Shown piece by piece: positions 20,913 to 33,900 of a stretch of 64,000 nucleotides of DNA. The notes beneath the pieces are model-generated. The model saw nothing but the letters and a program-made list of their open reading frames with translations, searched no databases and was not told the DNA's origin. The stretch is from assembly GCA_003665825.1 (NCBI GenBank), contig QPFY01000009.1:1116001-1180000 (forward strand). The letters run 5' to 3'. Positions within the stretch are counted from its first letter, which is position 1; every line of letters begins with the position of its first letter. Position numbers and translations under genes: made by a program. Origin of the DNA: Microbotryum silenes-acaulis (lineage: Eukaryota; Basidiomycota; Microbotryomycetes; Microbotryales; Microbotryaceae).

Positions 20913-22989
20913 TCACCACTTCAACTTCACTTCCTCCCGCACACCCAAACCCCTAACCAACTCCTTGACAACCCTCTCCGAGCTCGTCAAACAACCTTCC
21001 AAAAGTGGGATCCCCTCCGCACACCAACTCCCGACGAACCAAAGGTTCTCCCTCCCCTGATAACTCTCCCCCTCCTTCCCCAAAGGGTCCAATAAGAACC
21101 TCGGCAACACCCTCTTGGATTCCCTCGTGACGACCGCTCGTTCGAACCATGCTTTAGAGAGGATCTTGTTCTCGTCAATTTCGACGATCGGGTTCGTCGT
21201 TTGGTACAAAACTCGACCTAAGCTCGAATCGGATAAACGTGGGTGGGTTCTCGAGACGATATGCGTAGCTTGGACCGAACCTCGGCCTAAGCGGTTCGAG
21301 GTACCGATGTCATTGAGGTCGGCTTTTGAAGAAAACGCGGTGCGGGGGGCCTCGTACGAGACGAGGTTCAAGTCGCGGTGATCTTGTTCCAACTCGGGAA
21401 GGATCGACGCGTCCGTGTGGTTCACGACCAGGGTGCGCATATAGCCGATGCTTCTTAATGCGGAAAGGATAGGAGCGAGTGCTGGAGAAGTGGGCAAGAG
21501 AGCGGCGGCTTGATTCGCCTGGGTAGCAAAAATGACGTGATGAAACGGCCGCGGTTGAGAACCATCTAATAAGGTAAATTGATGCAGGGAGGTTGTGGGC
21601 GAGGTCATGATGGATGTGATGGTCGAAGAGAGATGGACTTGGCCGAGGGGTATCGGCGCCACCAATCTCCGTACGACTTGCTGCACTCCGGCTTCGGCAA
21701 CGTAGTGTGACGATCCAAATGTGGAGACGATATAGTCTACAACGAATGAAGGTTTCGAGTCAGAGAGACCGACACTCGCATACTGGAACCTTACAAGGAT
21801 ACTCACCGAGACACTCGGCAACCGGCATATTCTGCGCCTGCTGCCTCCCCACCGTACTGACCGCCGCATAAAGCGGTACCAGCACCTCATTTTTCATCCG
21901 ATCTCCAATCCGATATCGCTGGCAAAATTCTTCCACCGATTCGGCAGCAAGCCGGTCCACGGGTAACCAATTCTGAAACCGAGATCTCGATGACGTTCGG
22001 GAGGTCAGACCGAGCCAAGAGTAGGCAAAAGCGAGCACCAAGAGGTAGAGGTAGCTGAGCGCAACTCCGACGAGGTCGATGAGGTAGGCTATCCGTATTG
22101 TGATTAGGCCTCGTGCAATGTGAGAGGGGAGAGCGAGCGGCGGGAATTTGAGACCGTTCGAACCCTCGTACAAGAATTGGGTCTGATGCCGCGGTCGTTC
22201 CATTCTTTTGGACTCTATTGGCGGCGAAACGTTCCTATGTGGTGGCTTTTCGTCCTTGATGTCCTTGGTCGCATAGGGTGGTGGTGCATCGGCTACCGTG
22301 CTGGGCGTATCGTCATTTCGTGACAGTCGGGCGAAGGAGTAGGAAAAACCTGCTCTTCGCAAGGCAACGTCCAAATGCTTGTAGAGTTGAAACACCCTGC
22401 TATGGGAGCCTTATTGCAGATAAAGGCGAGAGTTCCTCGATGTCAGCCTCAATGCCGAAATTGGGGAGCGCATCTAGTCCGAAGCTTCGCCCTTGATTAG
22501 GGGCAGGCTGAGAACGTACCTCCATTAATGGACCTCATTGGGGAATCAATCCGAAACGGCGTTGTGTCATCCGCAAAATTGACCGAGATGGAAGTGCTGT
22601 CCATTCCCAACGCACGACTCTGTGATGACGTGGACCGGGCATAGATACAGCGAGGTGAGATCGCCAAGAGGAGGGAGTGAGTGGGGGGGAAACGATCAGC
22701 GGAGACGCTTCGGACCCCGGCGAAAGCCCGAACAGGGATGGTATCGATTGTTGGTGCTGGTGGACTGACCTTTTCAAACAGCTCGAGATGAAGCTGAAGA
22801 GGTACCCCATCCGGGTGCGTAGCTTGCAGTGTTTGTAGTGAATACGCCGTGACTAGCCCGGCTAGACTATGTGCGCGTTTGCGGGCAATTTGCGCGTGTC
22901 AGCACCAGGCTCACACCGACTTGCACCGACAGAAGCAAGCTGACTAACCCTGAGCCAATCACCGCTATCCTCACAGGCTCTGGAGCCAT
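20913..22989 (-). CDS. FAD-dependent amine-oxidase-like protein (COG2907 type)
   Basis: Five exons: 22949-22989, 22770-22866, 22520-22619, 21807-22409 and 20913-21736. The start MAPEPVRIAVIGSGLAG, split by intron 1, is the dinucleotide-binding GxGxxG motif, followed by LHLELFEK (the acidic residue that binds the FAD ribose). RALGMD...IDSPMRSINGG matches the second conserved block of COG2907 NAD/FAD-binding proteins, and the C-terminus has NLWFVGSW.AEGIPLLEGCLTS, the FAD-closing motif. A hydrophobic stretch around residues 155-180 (LIDLVGVALSYLYLLVLAFAY) may anchor it in a membrane. The family includes predicted amine oxidases and protoporphyrinogen-oxidase-like flavoproteins; the substrate is unknown. 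The 5' acceptor of exon 4 is AAG, chosen because CAG nearby breaks the frame. A transposon end lies 7 bp past the stop. Confidence 0.82.
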
Positions 22990-23531
22990 CACAACACCTT
23001 GAAGTTAGCCGCGTGGCAAAACGGACGGAGCGATGTCTTGGCCTGAGACTGCCTGAGATGGGGTTAGCAAGCGCGCGCAGGGCATCGGCCTGCATCGGCC
23101 GTAGTAGTCGGCCGTGCTTCCTCCCGTGCCTCACAGTCGTACCACATGCCTCCATTCGCTTGTGGGCGATCGACACCTCTCGGCTTTCTCCGGCCGGCCG
23201 CCGGCAAGCTTCCGCGAGTGAGCCCACTGTATGTGCTTACTTCTTCTTCCCCTCGAGAAGGCAGCGTTCATGGTTTTCCCAGGGTAGAACGATACGGAAA
23301 GATGAAAAGCTGAAAAACTCGACTCCTCGAATGCTGAGCCACTCTTTGCCACCCGGCAACCGCTGAAAGCGGCTGAAGATTCGCATTTCCATATGCACCG
23401 AGAAGGTGCTCCTAGTGTTGAGTCACCAAAAAGGGACATTACACACAGTCATCGTCATAGGATTAGATTTTAATGTACAAGGAGTTAATAATCGCAGCGC
23501 TTCAAAAACATGCCCTGACTCAACCCCCACC
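22990..23531. other. Intergenic region upstream of the amine-oxidase-like gene
   Basis: The 542 bp between this start and the VPS5 stop holds the promoter of the flavoprotein gene and the VPS5 3' end. Short antisense frames here do not look coding. Confidence 0.35.
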
Positions 23532-26500
23532 TCACTGCTCCACCACTGCCGGCCCCCCCGTCGACCCCGCCTGTTGCTGCTGCACCATCCCCTGAAGCAT
23601 CTCATAATACTCCTGCCAAACGACCACGACCTCCCTCTGCCTCTCAGCCATCCCATCCGCATACGCCTCGATCGCCTTCTTGAAATCATCAATCTTCTCC
23701 TTATCGAACCGAGCCATCTCGGCTTTGGTCAATTTGGACACGTCCTCAAAGTCTTGTTTGGCATCGAGAGCTTTGCGTTCCGCCTGGTCGCCCATGATTA
23801 AGCGTAAGTGACCATCCTGATACGCACGAAATTCGGATACACGAAGGGGGTTTCCATGGGGTGATCAGCTCTCGAGCGAAGTCAACGCGTGATCTCCCTC
23901 GCCCGAGAGCAGACAAGCACGGATCGAGACCGGCGACGAGAGGAGCAAGAGGCGGAAAACAATTGCGAAAATGAAAAAGAAAGCAAGACTCACATCAGCG
24001 ACCTCAGCGACGGCCAAACCTAGACTAGCATCCATCCCCCTTCCACTGCGCTTAGCCTTCTCGTGCGCCGACCTCGACTTTTTCAATCCCGCCTCGGCCA
24101 CTTGCCACGAATGGAACGCCTTGATCCTCGCACCAAACACGCCGCGAGCGCTCGCGCATAACCGTGCGTACATCTCGGCGACATTGATCAACGCTCCAAC
24201 TTGTTCGTCGGAGGCGAGATGACGTTCACCAATCTCGAAGAGTCTCTGTTGTACGCGCGAGGCTTCGTCGATCGCACCCCTCAACGATTTCGATAGGTCG
24301 CACGTGGCCAGTCCTGCGAGAGAGGTCTGCAGCTCGGCCAGACTGTCCTGCACCGAATGTCGTACTTTGGACGCGTTCGAAAGTGAGGTGATAAGGGCAC
24401 GAAGTGCGGCCTCGAATGCCTCGAGTTGGTGTCGTCGGTCGTCAAAGTAGTCGTCAAACTCGACAAAGCTAGGCCCCGAGATCGCAGAGCCAAGCGAGGC
24501 GAGGAAGCCCTTCGATTCAGAGGGCACGTCGAGTTTGCGTTGTTTGATCTGAAAACGACTTCACGCTCATCAGTAGGGATAGTGGTGTACATTCAAAATA
24601 CCGCCCGACGTACATCCACCGAGAACGAGTCACTCTCAAGGAAAAGCCTTAGATCAGGATCCCCTACGAGCATCGGGTGGGCTACGATCTTCATGAGGGC
24701 AGCCTGCAATCCTTGTCGTCGGTTTTCGACGAACTCGGAGCCAAAGCGACCTTTTCAACGCAAATGTTCAGTTCCCGGCACAAGAATATTGCCACAGCAT
24801 AGGTTCAAACGTACCCATCGCGCTCTTCTCCGGCATGCCAGGAACAATGACACCTGGGTTGTTGATCGTCAAGGCGTCGTAGAGCCACAAGAAGTGGCTG
24901 AAGCGACGCAGGACGGAGAAGTCTGATTTACGGAAAGCGCTCGAGGTAGTCTATACGACACAACCACAATCCTTTGTCAGCAAACACTACCCAGTAATCA
25001 CGAGAATGGAGTAGAGTAACAATTTACCCGTGTTCGAACGGTGTAGACGGTGTGCTGAGCCGCTGGGTTGAGCGGGTTGCCGATCTTTTGGGGATCACCG
25101 ACAGTGATGATGAACGACGGTCCTAACGATCCACCGGCGTGGCTACTTCGTGTCGGCGAGCTCAGCTTGGGGACTGGCGGTAATGGTGGCGACGAGATGG
25201 GCTGTGAAAACCATGCAAGGACCAGCTCGTCAGACGAAACATTTTTACAACGCCATGCATAACCCAAATATCACTCACCTCAACTCCAGACACTGTCTCT
25301 GAGCCATTCACATCCTCATCACCTGTGACCACACTCTTACTATACGTCCCCCGAACGCTATTCGCTTCCTCACTCGCCCCGGACGTATGTCCGATCGACG
25401 CCCCCCCTCGATCCTGCTCCTCCTCCTCGCCCTCCGAATCCACAGGCCTTTCTTGAAAGATGTACTGCGCGAAAGCAGGATCCGTCACCGTATCTACATC
25501 CTGCATCTTGGAATCCGTCGATGTTCTATTCCGGTCTTCCGACGTCCCAGTCTCTTCCGTCTCCACGCGCAAAGCTTCCAGTCTCTCCTCGAGGTTATCA
25601 ACCCCCCCACCACTCTTGTTCGCTGGCCAAGCGTTCGCGTTCGATTCCGATCCATTCACATCGCCCGTGTCCATAGGACTGACAATCGAATCGTACTTGG
25701 TTCTACCTTCTTCGTCCTCGTGGTCAGCATCGTTCGATACAACGGAGCGCATCGACGCGGCTTGGGAAGACACGCGCGAGATCGCTTTCAAAGGCTGCGA
25801 GTTGACCGTAGTCGTGGCCGAATCGTGGTCAGTCGAGGTAAGGGGTTGTTGGGGTGTTTCCGGACGCGATTCAGGGAGGTTCATCTCTAATATGGTGGGC
25901 GACAAAGGGGGTATCAATTCCGTAGATTCGGGAGGGATCGGTGCAGGCTCGGGTTCAACGGGAGCAGCCACTGGCTCGGTGGGATCCTTTGTCGGAAAAG
26001 CTGAGTTCGAAGGAACTTTGTCTGCTTGCTGCACGGTCGGCTCTATTGTCTGAGCGGGTTCCTTATCCTCTACAGTCTTGGTCGTTGTTGTCGTCGATGG
26101 TAGCACAGGTGTTATCGCGGCGGTAACGGCAGGTTTCCTTACTGGCCCCTTCTTCTCAAACTTGGGCCTGACCTCCTTTTCGTCATCTTCCTCAACTTCC
26201 AACCCCAACAAAGTCGCCAATGCCCCCGGAACGGTTTTTCTCCCAATCGAACTGACGGGTAGGACGGCGATCTTGCTTCCCAACGGACCTGCAACGCCTT
26301 CTCCTCGCTTGCTCGAGGCGGATGGGGTACTCTTCTTGAAGGAGGGGAGGATCGGCTTTTCCTCGCCCAATAGGGAGGAAAGATCAGGTTTGCGCGTGAG
26401 GGGTCGTTGCATCGCCGGTGGAGCGAACGAGGACAAGGGTGAGGTGGTGGTCGGGTCGACGTCAAAGACCGAGACGGGGAGACGGACGGGGGACAAGGGT

Positions 26501-27138
26501 GGGGGTGAGCCGAAAGGGGTCTGTTCCTCGACGGGCACCATCACGGACTGAGGAGGGGGCGAATAGGTCGACTGAAAGGGTGACTGTGGACCTGTCAAGT
26601 TGGTGAATCCTAGATCGTCGTGTTGGATATCTTGGCTGTCGCCAAAGAGCGCCGTGGCCCCTATCGTTGTCGTCGTGGACCGCACGAGCTCGTCGTCGTA
26701 CTGCGATCGATCGTACGTCCTCGAGTAGGAGGGCGTCTCGGGTTCGGGAGCGTTCTCGCGTGTGAAGGTCGATCGACTCGGTGTGGCTCCGGTGTAGTCG
26801 TGGCCGGTGCTGATGTCGTACGAAGTTGTCTGCTGGGACGAACTCGGCCCAGCACCCGCCGTCGTCGAGCCGAATCCACCGAGATGACCACCTGAAGCGC
26901 TGACGGGCGAGATGGGAGGAGAGCGATAAAACCCAGAAGGTGCAGCAGGGGGGAGGTAGGTGCTGTTGGAGTGATCGAGCATCTGCGACGTCGAGGGCAA
27001 GTCCGCGAACGGGTTCGAGTTGAGGTCCTCCTCGTCGCCGGACCCACCCGTGGTGAACAGGGTCGAGCCACCTCCCAGTCCACCGGAGCGAGTCAATAGG
27101 TCGTCAAAGTTGTCATCTTCGTCGCGGAAACCCGACAT
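23532..27138 (-). CDS. VPS5: Retromer sorting nexin VPS5 (PX-BAR)
   Basis: Six exons (25279-27138, 25028-25201, 24815-24950, 24614-24750, 23994-24548, 23532-23816) encode 1048 residues. The first 620 are disordered, Ser/Thr/Pro/acidic, starting MSGFRDEDDNFDDLL. The PX domain, about 640-770, has SFIITVGDPQKIG, then FRKSDFSVLRRFSHFLWLYD and IVPGMPEKSAMGRF (the RRFSxF and PxPxK-type motifs that bind PI3P). The BAR domain, about 785-1040, begins SFVEFDDYFDDRR and ends in a coiled coil with QREVVVVWQEYYEML. VPS5 pairs with VPS17 in the membrane-bending half of retromer, returning cargo from endosomes to Golgi. The alternative SNX1/SNX2 name is the same orthology group. All six exons keep phase. 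Confidence 0.93.
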
Positions 27139-27838
27139 GCTGCGCCGTGAGTCGGGGGGACCCAGATCGCGATCGGGGAGACTGAAGCCGAGTGATGGGT
27201 GACGAGTGACGAGTGCGCAAAGTGCGGCGGAGGGTCAAATTGTCAAAAGCGCATTAGCAACTTGGATCATCGAGTATTAGCCGCTCCATATCAAGCCCTT
27301 CTGACCTGATGCAGCACCTACACTTGTGCACTTGCGCACTCTTATGGTCAGGAACAGAGCCGATACGAGTTCTGTCGATGTTGATCCAAGACCATGCTTC
27401 ACAGGACGTCACACTCTCATCGAATTGCTCATTCAAGTTCAAGTGCATGTGCGCAGTCGTAGCCCAGGCAAGAATAGAGGTCACCTCGCGCATCCTTCCC
27501 ATTACAGCACGGGCCAAAGGCAAGCAAACTCAAACACAAAACGTCTCAAAGAAGCATAAGAGATCGTTCTGGTCAAATATCGCCGCAGACCTCGTAGCAA
27601 GATGATACACGGCGACGAGCGCAACAAGACCGCTCGATACTCAAAGGTGAGAATTCGAGGCGATCCCATAATCTCTGGAAAATGAGGGAAGGATTGTCCG
27701 TGTGGGGGGAAAGGGGAGGTTGAGGTGGGAGGTGGGAAACGTGAAAAGGAAAGAGTCGGACGAAAGAGACGACCGGGAAAGAAGAAAAGCGAACGAATGC
27801 TAGTTATGAACAGGAACCCATCGCGATATGCGACTGAT
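27139..27838. other. Intergenic region between VPS5 and the secreted glycoprotein gene
   Basis: The 700 bp should contain the VPS5 promoter and the 3' end of the leftward secreted-protein gene. No gene or repeat is supported. Confidence 0.35.
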
Positions 27839-29548
27839 TTACTTGGCTGTAGAGGCAGGTAAAATGTAGGAGGTCAGCACTAGTGCGTGAGGCGGCTCGC
27901 TGAGGAAGGCAACGTACGATAGCTGGCGGGCGAGATGGTCTTGATGGCCTTGCACTTGCTCGACTTGCCCGCCGGGTGGGGGTCGGGGGTCTTGGCTTGG
28001 CCCTGGTGGAAAGTCGAAACGGACTTCTTGCCGTTCTTGCCCTTGACGTAGTCTGCAGACACAAGCGATAATAGATGGGTCAATACCTAGTGGTTCGCAC
28101 TGGTCTAGCAGGGCCATCGAAAAGATGACTACTCACACTCGCCCATGGGAAGGATCGTATCGTCGGCTGCGCAAGTGTCGAACGAGCCAGACTTGTAGTT
28201 TCCGGGCTCGTTCCTGCACACGATACGACGGCGGATGACAGGCGCACTTTTCAGCCACTTGACCCTTAGATCCGTAAGAGTATACTAAGCTACTGACCAG
28301 AAGCAACCCATGACGTCGTAGATGTGCTCGCACCAGCGCTTGGCGTCCTTGCCGGGCAGGCAGGCACGGATGCAGAACTCATTGTAGGCGATAAACTCGG
28401 TCCACTCCTGGATCTGAACTTTGCGACCGTCGACGTTGGCAATGACTATGCCACCCTTGGGGTTACCGGTACCGTCAGCGCCATGGGGGTCGAGCTCTCC
28501 ACCCTGAGCGCGAGTGAAAGAGGGGCTCCGTTAGTCCTCGTCATTCTCCTCCTTTGGAGCCAAGATTCGCATGCGGGTACTCACCTCGTCACCCTTGGGG
28601 ATGTTGATCTTGGTAAAATCTCCGACACCGGTGATCTGGATGTAGTGGGGCGTGCGGATGTAGTGGGCACCCTTGATTGTGCCCTTGGGCATGAGACGCG
28701 ATCCGTGACCGGCGGTGGTGCAGTACGAAACAACGGTGGCCTCGGCGTCACCGACGGTCGACTTCTTTTGGGGAGCCCACAGGCAGAAATCCGTCAACGA
28801 GTTGATGTACACTGTTGGGATCGGCAGAGAGTTTGGCTCAGTCACGGTCGGCGGGGTCGTGGAGCAAGCGGAGACGTCGCGACCGTGACTTACGAGTTTG
28901 GCACTTGGCCGAAGGAGAGTCCTTCCTCCTGTAGCAATCATTGTATCTTTGACGGATATAGTGAGAGAGACATGGTCAGTACGTGCAATTGCGCCGACCA
29001 CATGCATGTAGTGATAACCGCGAGGCGATTGCTCGTGCACAAATGTGTCGTGTCTTCGGAGCCCGAGCCAGAAATAGAGGACCCGCGCGTGGGCGAACGC
29101 GCGTCGGGTTCAGTCAACCGCAGCGCGTTGCACCGCCGCCCAGGTACGGGAGCGTCACTCAAGTGTGCTTCGTTGGGAAGCTCGAGCATGGCTTGACCAC
29201 CGAAAATAACAATGATCTCATGAAGACGAAAAAGGTCCAGAGTAGCAAGTGACGAGTGGCGAAGTGTGCGCAAGCGACTCTTGTCGCGTCCGGGCTAGGC
29301 ACAACTGCACCCGTTGGCGGCGCGTGTCGCTTCGACGTGTTGCACCAGCAAGGTAGCCCCGTCACGCAAAATGTTGCGTCGACATCCCCGAGGAGGAGAT
29401 GAAAGAAAATCACGAAAGGAGGAAGAGGAACGTACCCAATCTGTCCAGACTCGGTGCGGACGGGGGGCTTGTTGGGGTTGACGACGACGTTACCGGCCGA
29501 CACGAGGGTCGAGACCGCGAGGAGCGCGATGGGGAGAACGGAAAGCAT
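27839..29548 (-). CDS. Secreted macrofage-activating-glycoprotein-like protein
   Basis: Seven exons (29436-29548, 28894-28946, 28585-28811, 28298-28503, 28137-28212, 27918-28052, 27839-27846). The N-terminus MLSVLPIALLAVSTLVSAG is a signal peptide. The mature part is Cys-rich: YNDCYRR, SPSAKCQT, YINSLTDFCLWAP, VVSYCTT, then GGELDPHGADGTGNPKGG and IQEWTEFIAYNEFC, CLPG, RWCEHIYDVMGC. This order resembles extracellular basidiomycete proteins annotated as macrofage activating glycoprotein; the match is from memory of family motifs, and no biochemical role is known to me. Disulfide-rich and probably cell-wall or secreted. The first intron (28947-29435) is 489 bp, far longer than its neighbours. 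The last exon, by splicing, is 8 nt (ends TAA); reading through intron 6 would give a different tail. Confidence 0.75.
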
Positions 29549-30981
29549 GCTGTGTCGACGCGTAACAAAATGATCACATGGTGACGCAATCAGGTCGGAC
29601 GGATGGCAAGGATGGACGTGTGGAGAGGATGGAGTATCGAGATCGTCGCGAAGCGGATTGCCAAGGATGCGGTTTATTGGATCAAACACAAAACAGGAGG
29701 CAAGCGGAGGCCGATCGAGCAGGGGCAGAAGACGGAAGAGAATGGGGGTCAGACATGCTCGAGTGGAGTGGAAGATACATTGGGGCGGGGGGTGGCGACT
29801 CACATGAAACCTGTAAGGAACGACGAAGGGTGAGTTGAGTAGAAGGGAAGAGAGAGCGGGAGCATGTCTATCGAGGCAGACCCTTTGAGAGTGCGAGGCC
29901 AAATTCCGCCAAAATGTGACCAAAACCGTTCGCTTTCCGCGAATAAAGACCCTATGGGCGTGCGCGTCAGCGATGCAGCCTCGCCTACGGTTGCCTCACG
30001 CGCCTTTGCAGAGTGCCTGAAAGCCCTTTTACGCTCGCTGTCAGTGTCACACCATGCGCGCCGGAAGGGCTACGGCAGCAGCGCGCCAGGGTCTTTTGAC
30101 CGCCGCCAGTCGGCCGTTTTTTTTGTCCCGACGCGCGGCGCCGCTGCTGGACGCGCCCGTCCGAAAACAGCCAGGTGCCGAGCAAAACGCCAAGGAGGGG
30201 CTCGTCCGGAACAAGAAATTCCTGAGGAGTTTTTCTCCCCTCTATAAGGCTAGGTGCTTGAGCAAGAAGTTCCGTCTACGAAAGATCTGCTGGATCGTCA
30301 AGTTCTTGATGTTGGGACTGCTCATGATTCGGGAGCGAAGTCGGGCAGTGATTTGCCACGCGTACAAGAGCGATCGGCGGTTCGGAACTCGTAGGATGCC
30401 GATGGCATTGCGCGCAGATCCGCGCACAGCCACATGTGTCTTGATGAAAGCGTCCTCGAATTACGCCGGCCGCTACGCGCCCGATATCCACTCGAGCTTT
30501 CCAGTTCCAGATTCAGACAGCGACACCCACAAACTTGCACGTGCTAGACCGGAGTTTATCCCAGTCCCAGATCAAGCCTAGGAAGTTTGATTTGCAGGAA
30601 ATGTGAGCAGTTACGTCTGCGAGAAGCGGAGTCCGAACCGCGATTTGCGATTTTCATCCCCGGCGCACTGTGCTCGTCAAGACGATGCACGGTCTGTCGG
30701 CGAAATCTAGAATCGTCGAGATGTGCCCCAGATGCAAGATTAATCCTTCCAGAGTAACTAGGTACCGTACTTACCTCAACCCTCGGTGGACTTTATCGAC
30801 GCGCTAGCTCGCAGTCCTCGCAATATATAGCAGTACCTCCGAGGCGTTCTTTTTAAAGAAAGATCGACTGACATGAACTCGACGTTCTCATCCTCAAGGT
30901 GCTGGAATCTACGAAGGGGCGTGCTAAGCAAGAGACGGTGTCAACACCGACATCAAGTGAAACAGGTCGTTTTACAACAAT
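29549..30981. other. Intergenic region, no gene supported
   Basis: The 1433 bp contains the promoter of the secreted-protein gene and 3' flank of the SNT2-like gene. A 175-codon open frame at 30054-30581 lacks recognisable motifs and has coding-poor composition, so it is not called. Confidence 0.35.
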
Positions 30982-33900
30982 CTACACAGCTGAGGTCATG
31001 ATAGCTTGGTTTACTACTGCGACTTCAGCGGGAAACGCGTCAGAAGCTGGGAGGGGCGCTGTAGCGGAGGAACTAGGAAGACCCGGAAGGGAAGAAGCTG
31101 CCGCCTGATTGGGTCCGGGGCTCAACCAAAATTCTGGCTCGAGGACGTGTGGAGAAGCCGTCGTAAGTTCAGCAGTTGACGGCTTCTGAAGCGGCGGCGC
31201 GAATCCTCCGTTAGACTTGGTCGCAAGAGGAACCGTCGACGGCTCGGCTGGGGCGACGGCAGGGGTTGCGCGAGGCTCCGCAGCGGCAACGGGTAGGGAA
31301 GTGGTCAGGGCCTGTTGATCGGTGTTCGATGACTGAGCCAGAGGGGCTCTGTTCCACGTAAAGATCGTAATTTTGGGCACCATAGCAGGGTTTTCGGTCG
31401 AAATCGATGATAGTCCAGCGTGGCCGTTGGACTGGGCTGCAGCGGCGAAAGGTGGAGGCGGGATCGGCGCTGCTGGCACGGTGACGCCATTCGGCACGAG
31501 GGTCGCATGTCCACCGACGCTCGATGAACTCATACCACTGTCTCCAAAGCGCTGGTCCACACCGAGAGGTGGATTCACCTTCGCATTTGCTGACGCCCTC
31601 GGCTCCACATGAGGGGGCGAAATTGTGTCGGCATCTCCGACTCTTTTGCCACCGATTGAGAACCGAACAACGATGCCTGACGTCTTCGACGTGACGGATG
31701 ATGTCGAGGGCGTCGATGACGAAGTCGAGGACGTGGCTTGTACTTCAACGTTCTTCTTGTCTTCCACCCCAGAGCGCCACCTCGGTGAACCAGCGCCCGT
31801 GTCATCTGCACCTCGCGATTGCTTTGACGCAGCAGCTGAACGAGAGGTTCCTGCCGCATCGGAGTGACGACCGCGACCTCTACGATGTGCCCCACGCGTC
31901 GCACCGCCAGTCGATAGCCTATGCACCGCAGGTCGTGACCCGTTCATCGACGTCACATCGATAGCCGGATCGTCTCGATCAAGTTCTGCTAGCGCCTTCT
32001 CGAACTCAATGGCGTCGCGTGCTGCCTCGGAAATCACTCGCTTGCGCTTCGATCGACGCGTTCCCGCGTCCTCCGAGTCTTCGGTCTCGTCCGAAATCTC
32101 GGCTGTCGAAGCTAGAGCGACTCGGTCCGAAAGCGCTGCAAACTGAGGATTGGCGACGCTGGTAATTGGAGCTGCAATCGGCAAGGACGACCGCGATGGC
32201 TCGGCGACGGGGCCAGCACGAGCACCGCTGGACGAAGACCCAGAGCCAGAGGGTCGACCACCAACAACAGGAGACGGTGTCGTATCCGTTTGGGCTTGAG
32301 CGGTTTGTTTGTCACGGGCCTGCCGTCGCTTGATGGTCGAGGAGGGGGTCACAATAAACTGCGACTTGCGGGCCGGCAGTTTTGGCTCCACTGGTGACGT
32401 CGCTTTGCTGCTTGGACGTTCCTTCGACACCGGCAAGGGCCCGATGCGGAACGTCGACTTGCGAGACTGCGGTTTCGGCTTCGCCGCGGGTGTGCTGGAG
32501 GATGAGCGAGTCGCTCCGTTACTCGGACCCACCTCGGGCCCCGATCGCTTCTTGGTGGACGACGCCACCAACGCGGGACTCGGTAAGAGTTTACCGGCAC
32601 GGTTCGGCGGCGGGAGCGGCGGAGCGAAGCCGAGAGCGGACGTCGAAGAGAAGTCACTGCCGCTAGGCTTGACCTTGATCTTCGGGGTAGACGAAGAAGC
32701 CGAGGGAGACATGGATCGTTTCGATTTCGGCGACACGTGCGCGGGTGAGGGGCTGGCCTGCGTTGGACTCGGCTGTGGCGAGGGAGCTCGTATAGGCAGA
32801 CCTGACAATCGCCTCGCTTTGTTCAACCTCGCGATGAGTCCCGCGAAGGAGAATCGCCAACTCGGAGGGAGATCCGTCGGAGTCGTCGATCCGGTCCACT
32901 TTTCTTCTATCTCTTGGGACGACTCGTCAATGTCCATGAAGGCATAGTGTGGCGGATCTCTCGCGGGCGTCGCACCGGTGGAGGCCGTCCAGCCGTTCGA
33001 GGAGGCTTCTGGTGAACCCGATGCGAACGCTGCTTTCGCACGCTTGGCCGTTGGTGGCTCGAGAGTCTCGGGGTGAACCTCTTCTTCGGAAGACGAAGAC
33101 GAGCTGCGATTGCGTTTGAGGTCCAGTAGTCGAGCAGACACCTCGTGCAACCTGAGTTTCTTGGGAGATGGCGACTCCGGTAGAGCTGGAGACAGAAAGG
33201 TAAACGAGGGGCGCAACGTCAGTTCGTGAATATTCCTGGGCGTTCGTTGCTTCTTTGATAGAACCGACGTACGAGACAACGTCGAATCACGACTCCAAGA
33301 GGTGCCAGGCGGAACGCGAGGGAGGTTCTGCTTAAGCGGATTGAGCACCGGTTCGACGAGCGCATCGAGCCTTCGCGCCCTTCGCAAGAGCATGTAGGTA
33401 TCATCGGGACTGGACTTGAAGGCGCGTGCATGCATCTGCATCGCCGTCAGGTTCGTTGCAGGGTCTCGGGCCGAGATGTCGTGGAGGACTTGATCTGGCG
33501 CTGCCGCACCAGAGTGCTCGTTGCACCAGATGGCCGCAACGAGTTCACCTTCCTCGTCTTTGAACTTGACTGTCGGTGTCTCTTTAGGCTTCTTCTTGCG
33601 TAGAGGGTGAACTTCGAAACCGAGTCGGTAGGCGGGCTTGATCCAGGCGCACGAGACGTGGAACATCTTCGGACACTGGGCGCACTTGACGCATGCGCCG
33701 ACCGCATCCTTCTTGCAGAGAACACACGTCTTTAAGACCAGAACACAACGGCATCAGCATCCTCATCTCCGCAATGCAAGTTAAGCATGTGCCAACTCAC
33801 AGCCAATCGTCGCTTGGAAGGAATCAAGGAAAGCCCTTCGGCATCGCCAAGATCAGAGGGCACAGTCAACTTGATCTCGGGGTGCCACACCGCACAGAGC

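Noticed and set aside
22862..23439. Leftward frames overlapping the start of the amine-oxidase-like gene
   Set aside because: They are shadows: the GxGxxG start at 22989 with its introns explains the coding signal.
30054..30581. 175-codon open frame
   Set aside because: No motif, no splice context and composition unlike neighbouring genes.
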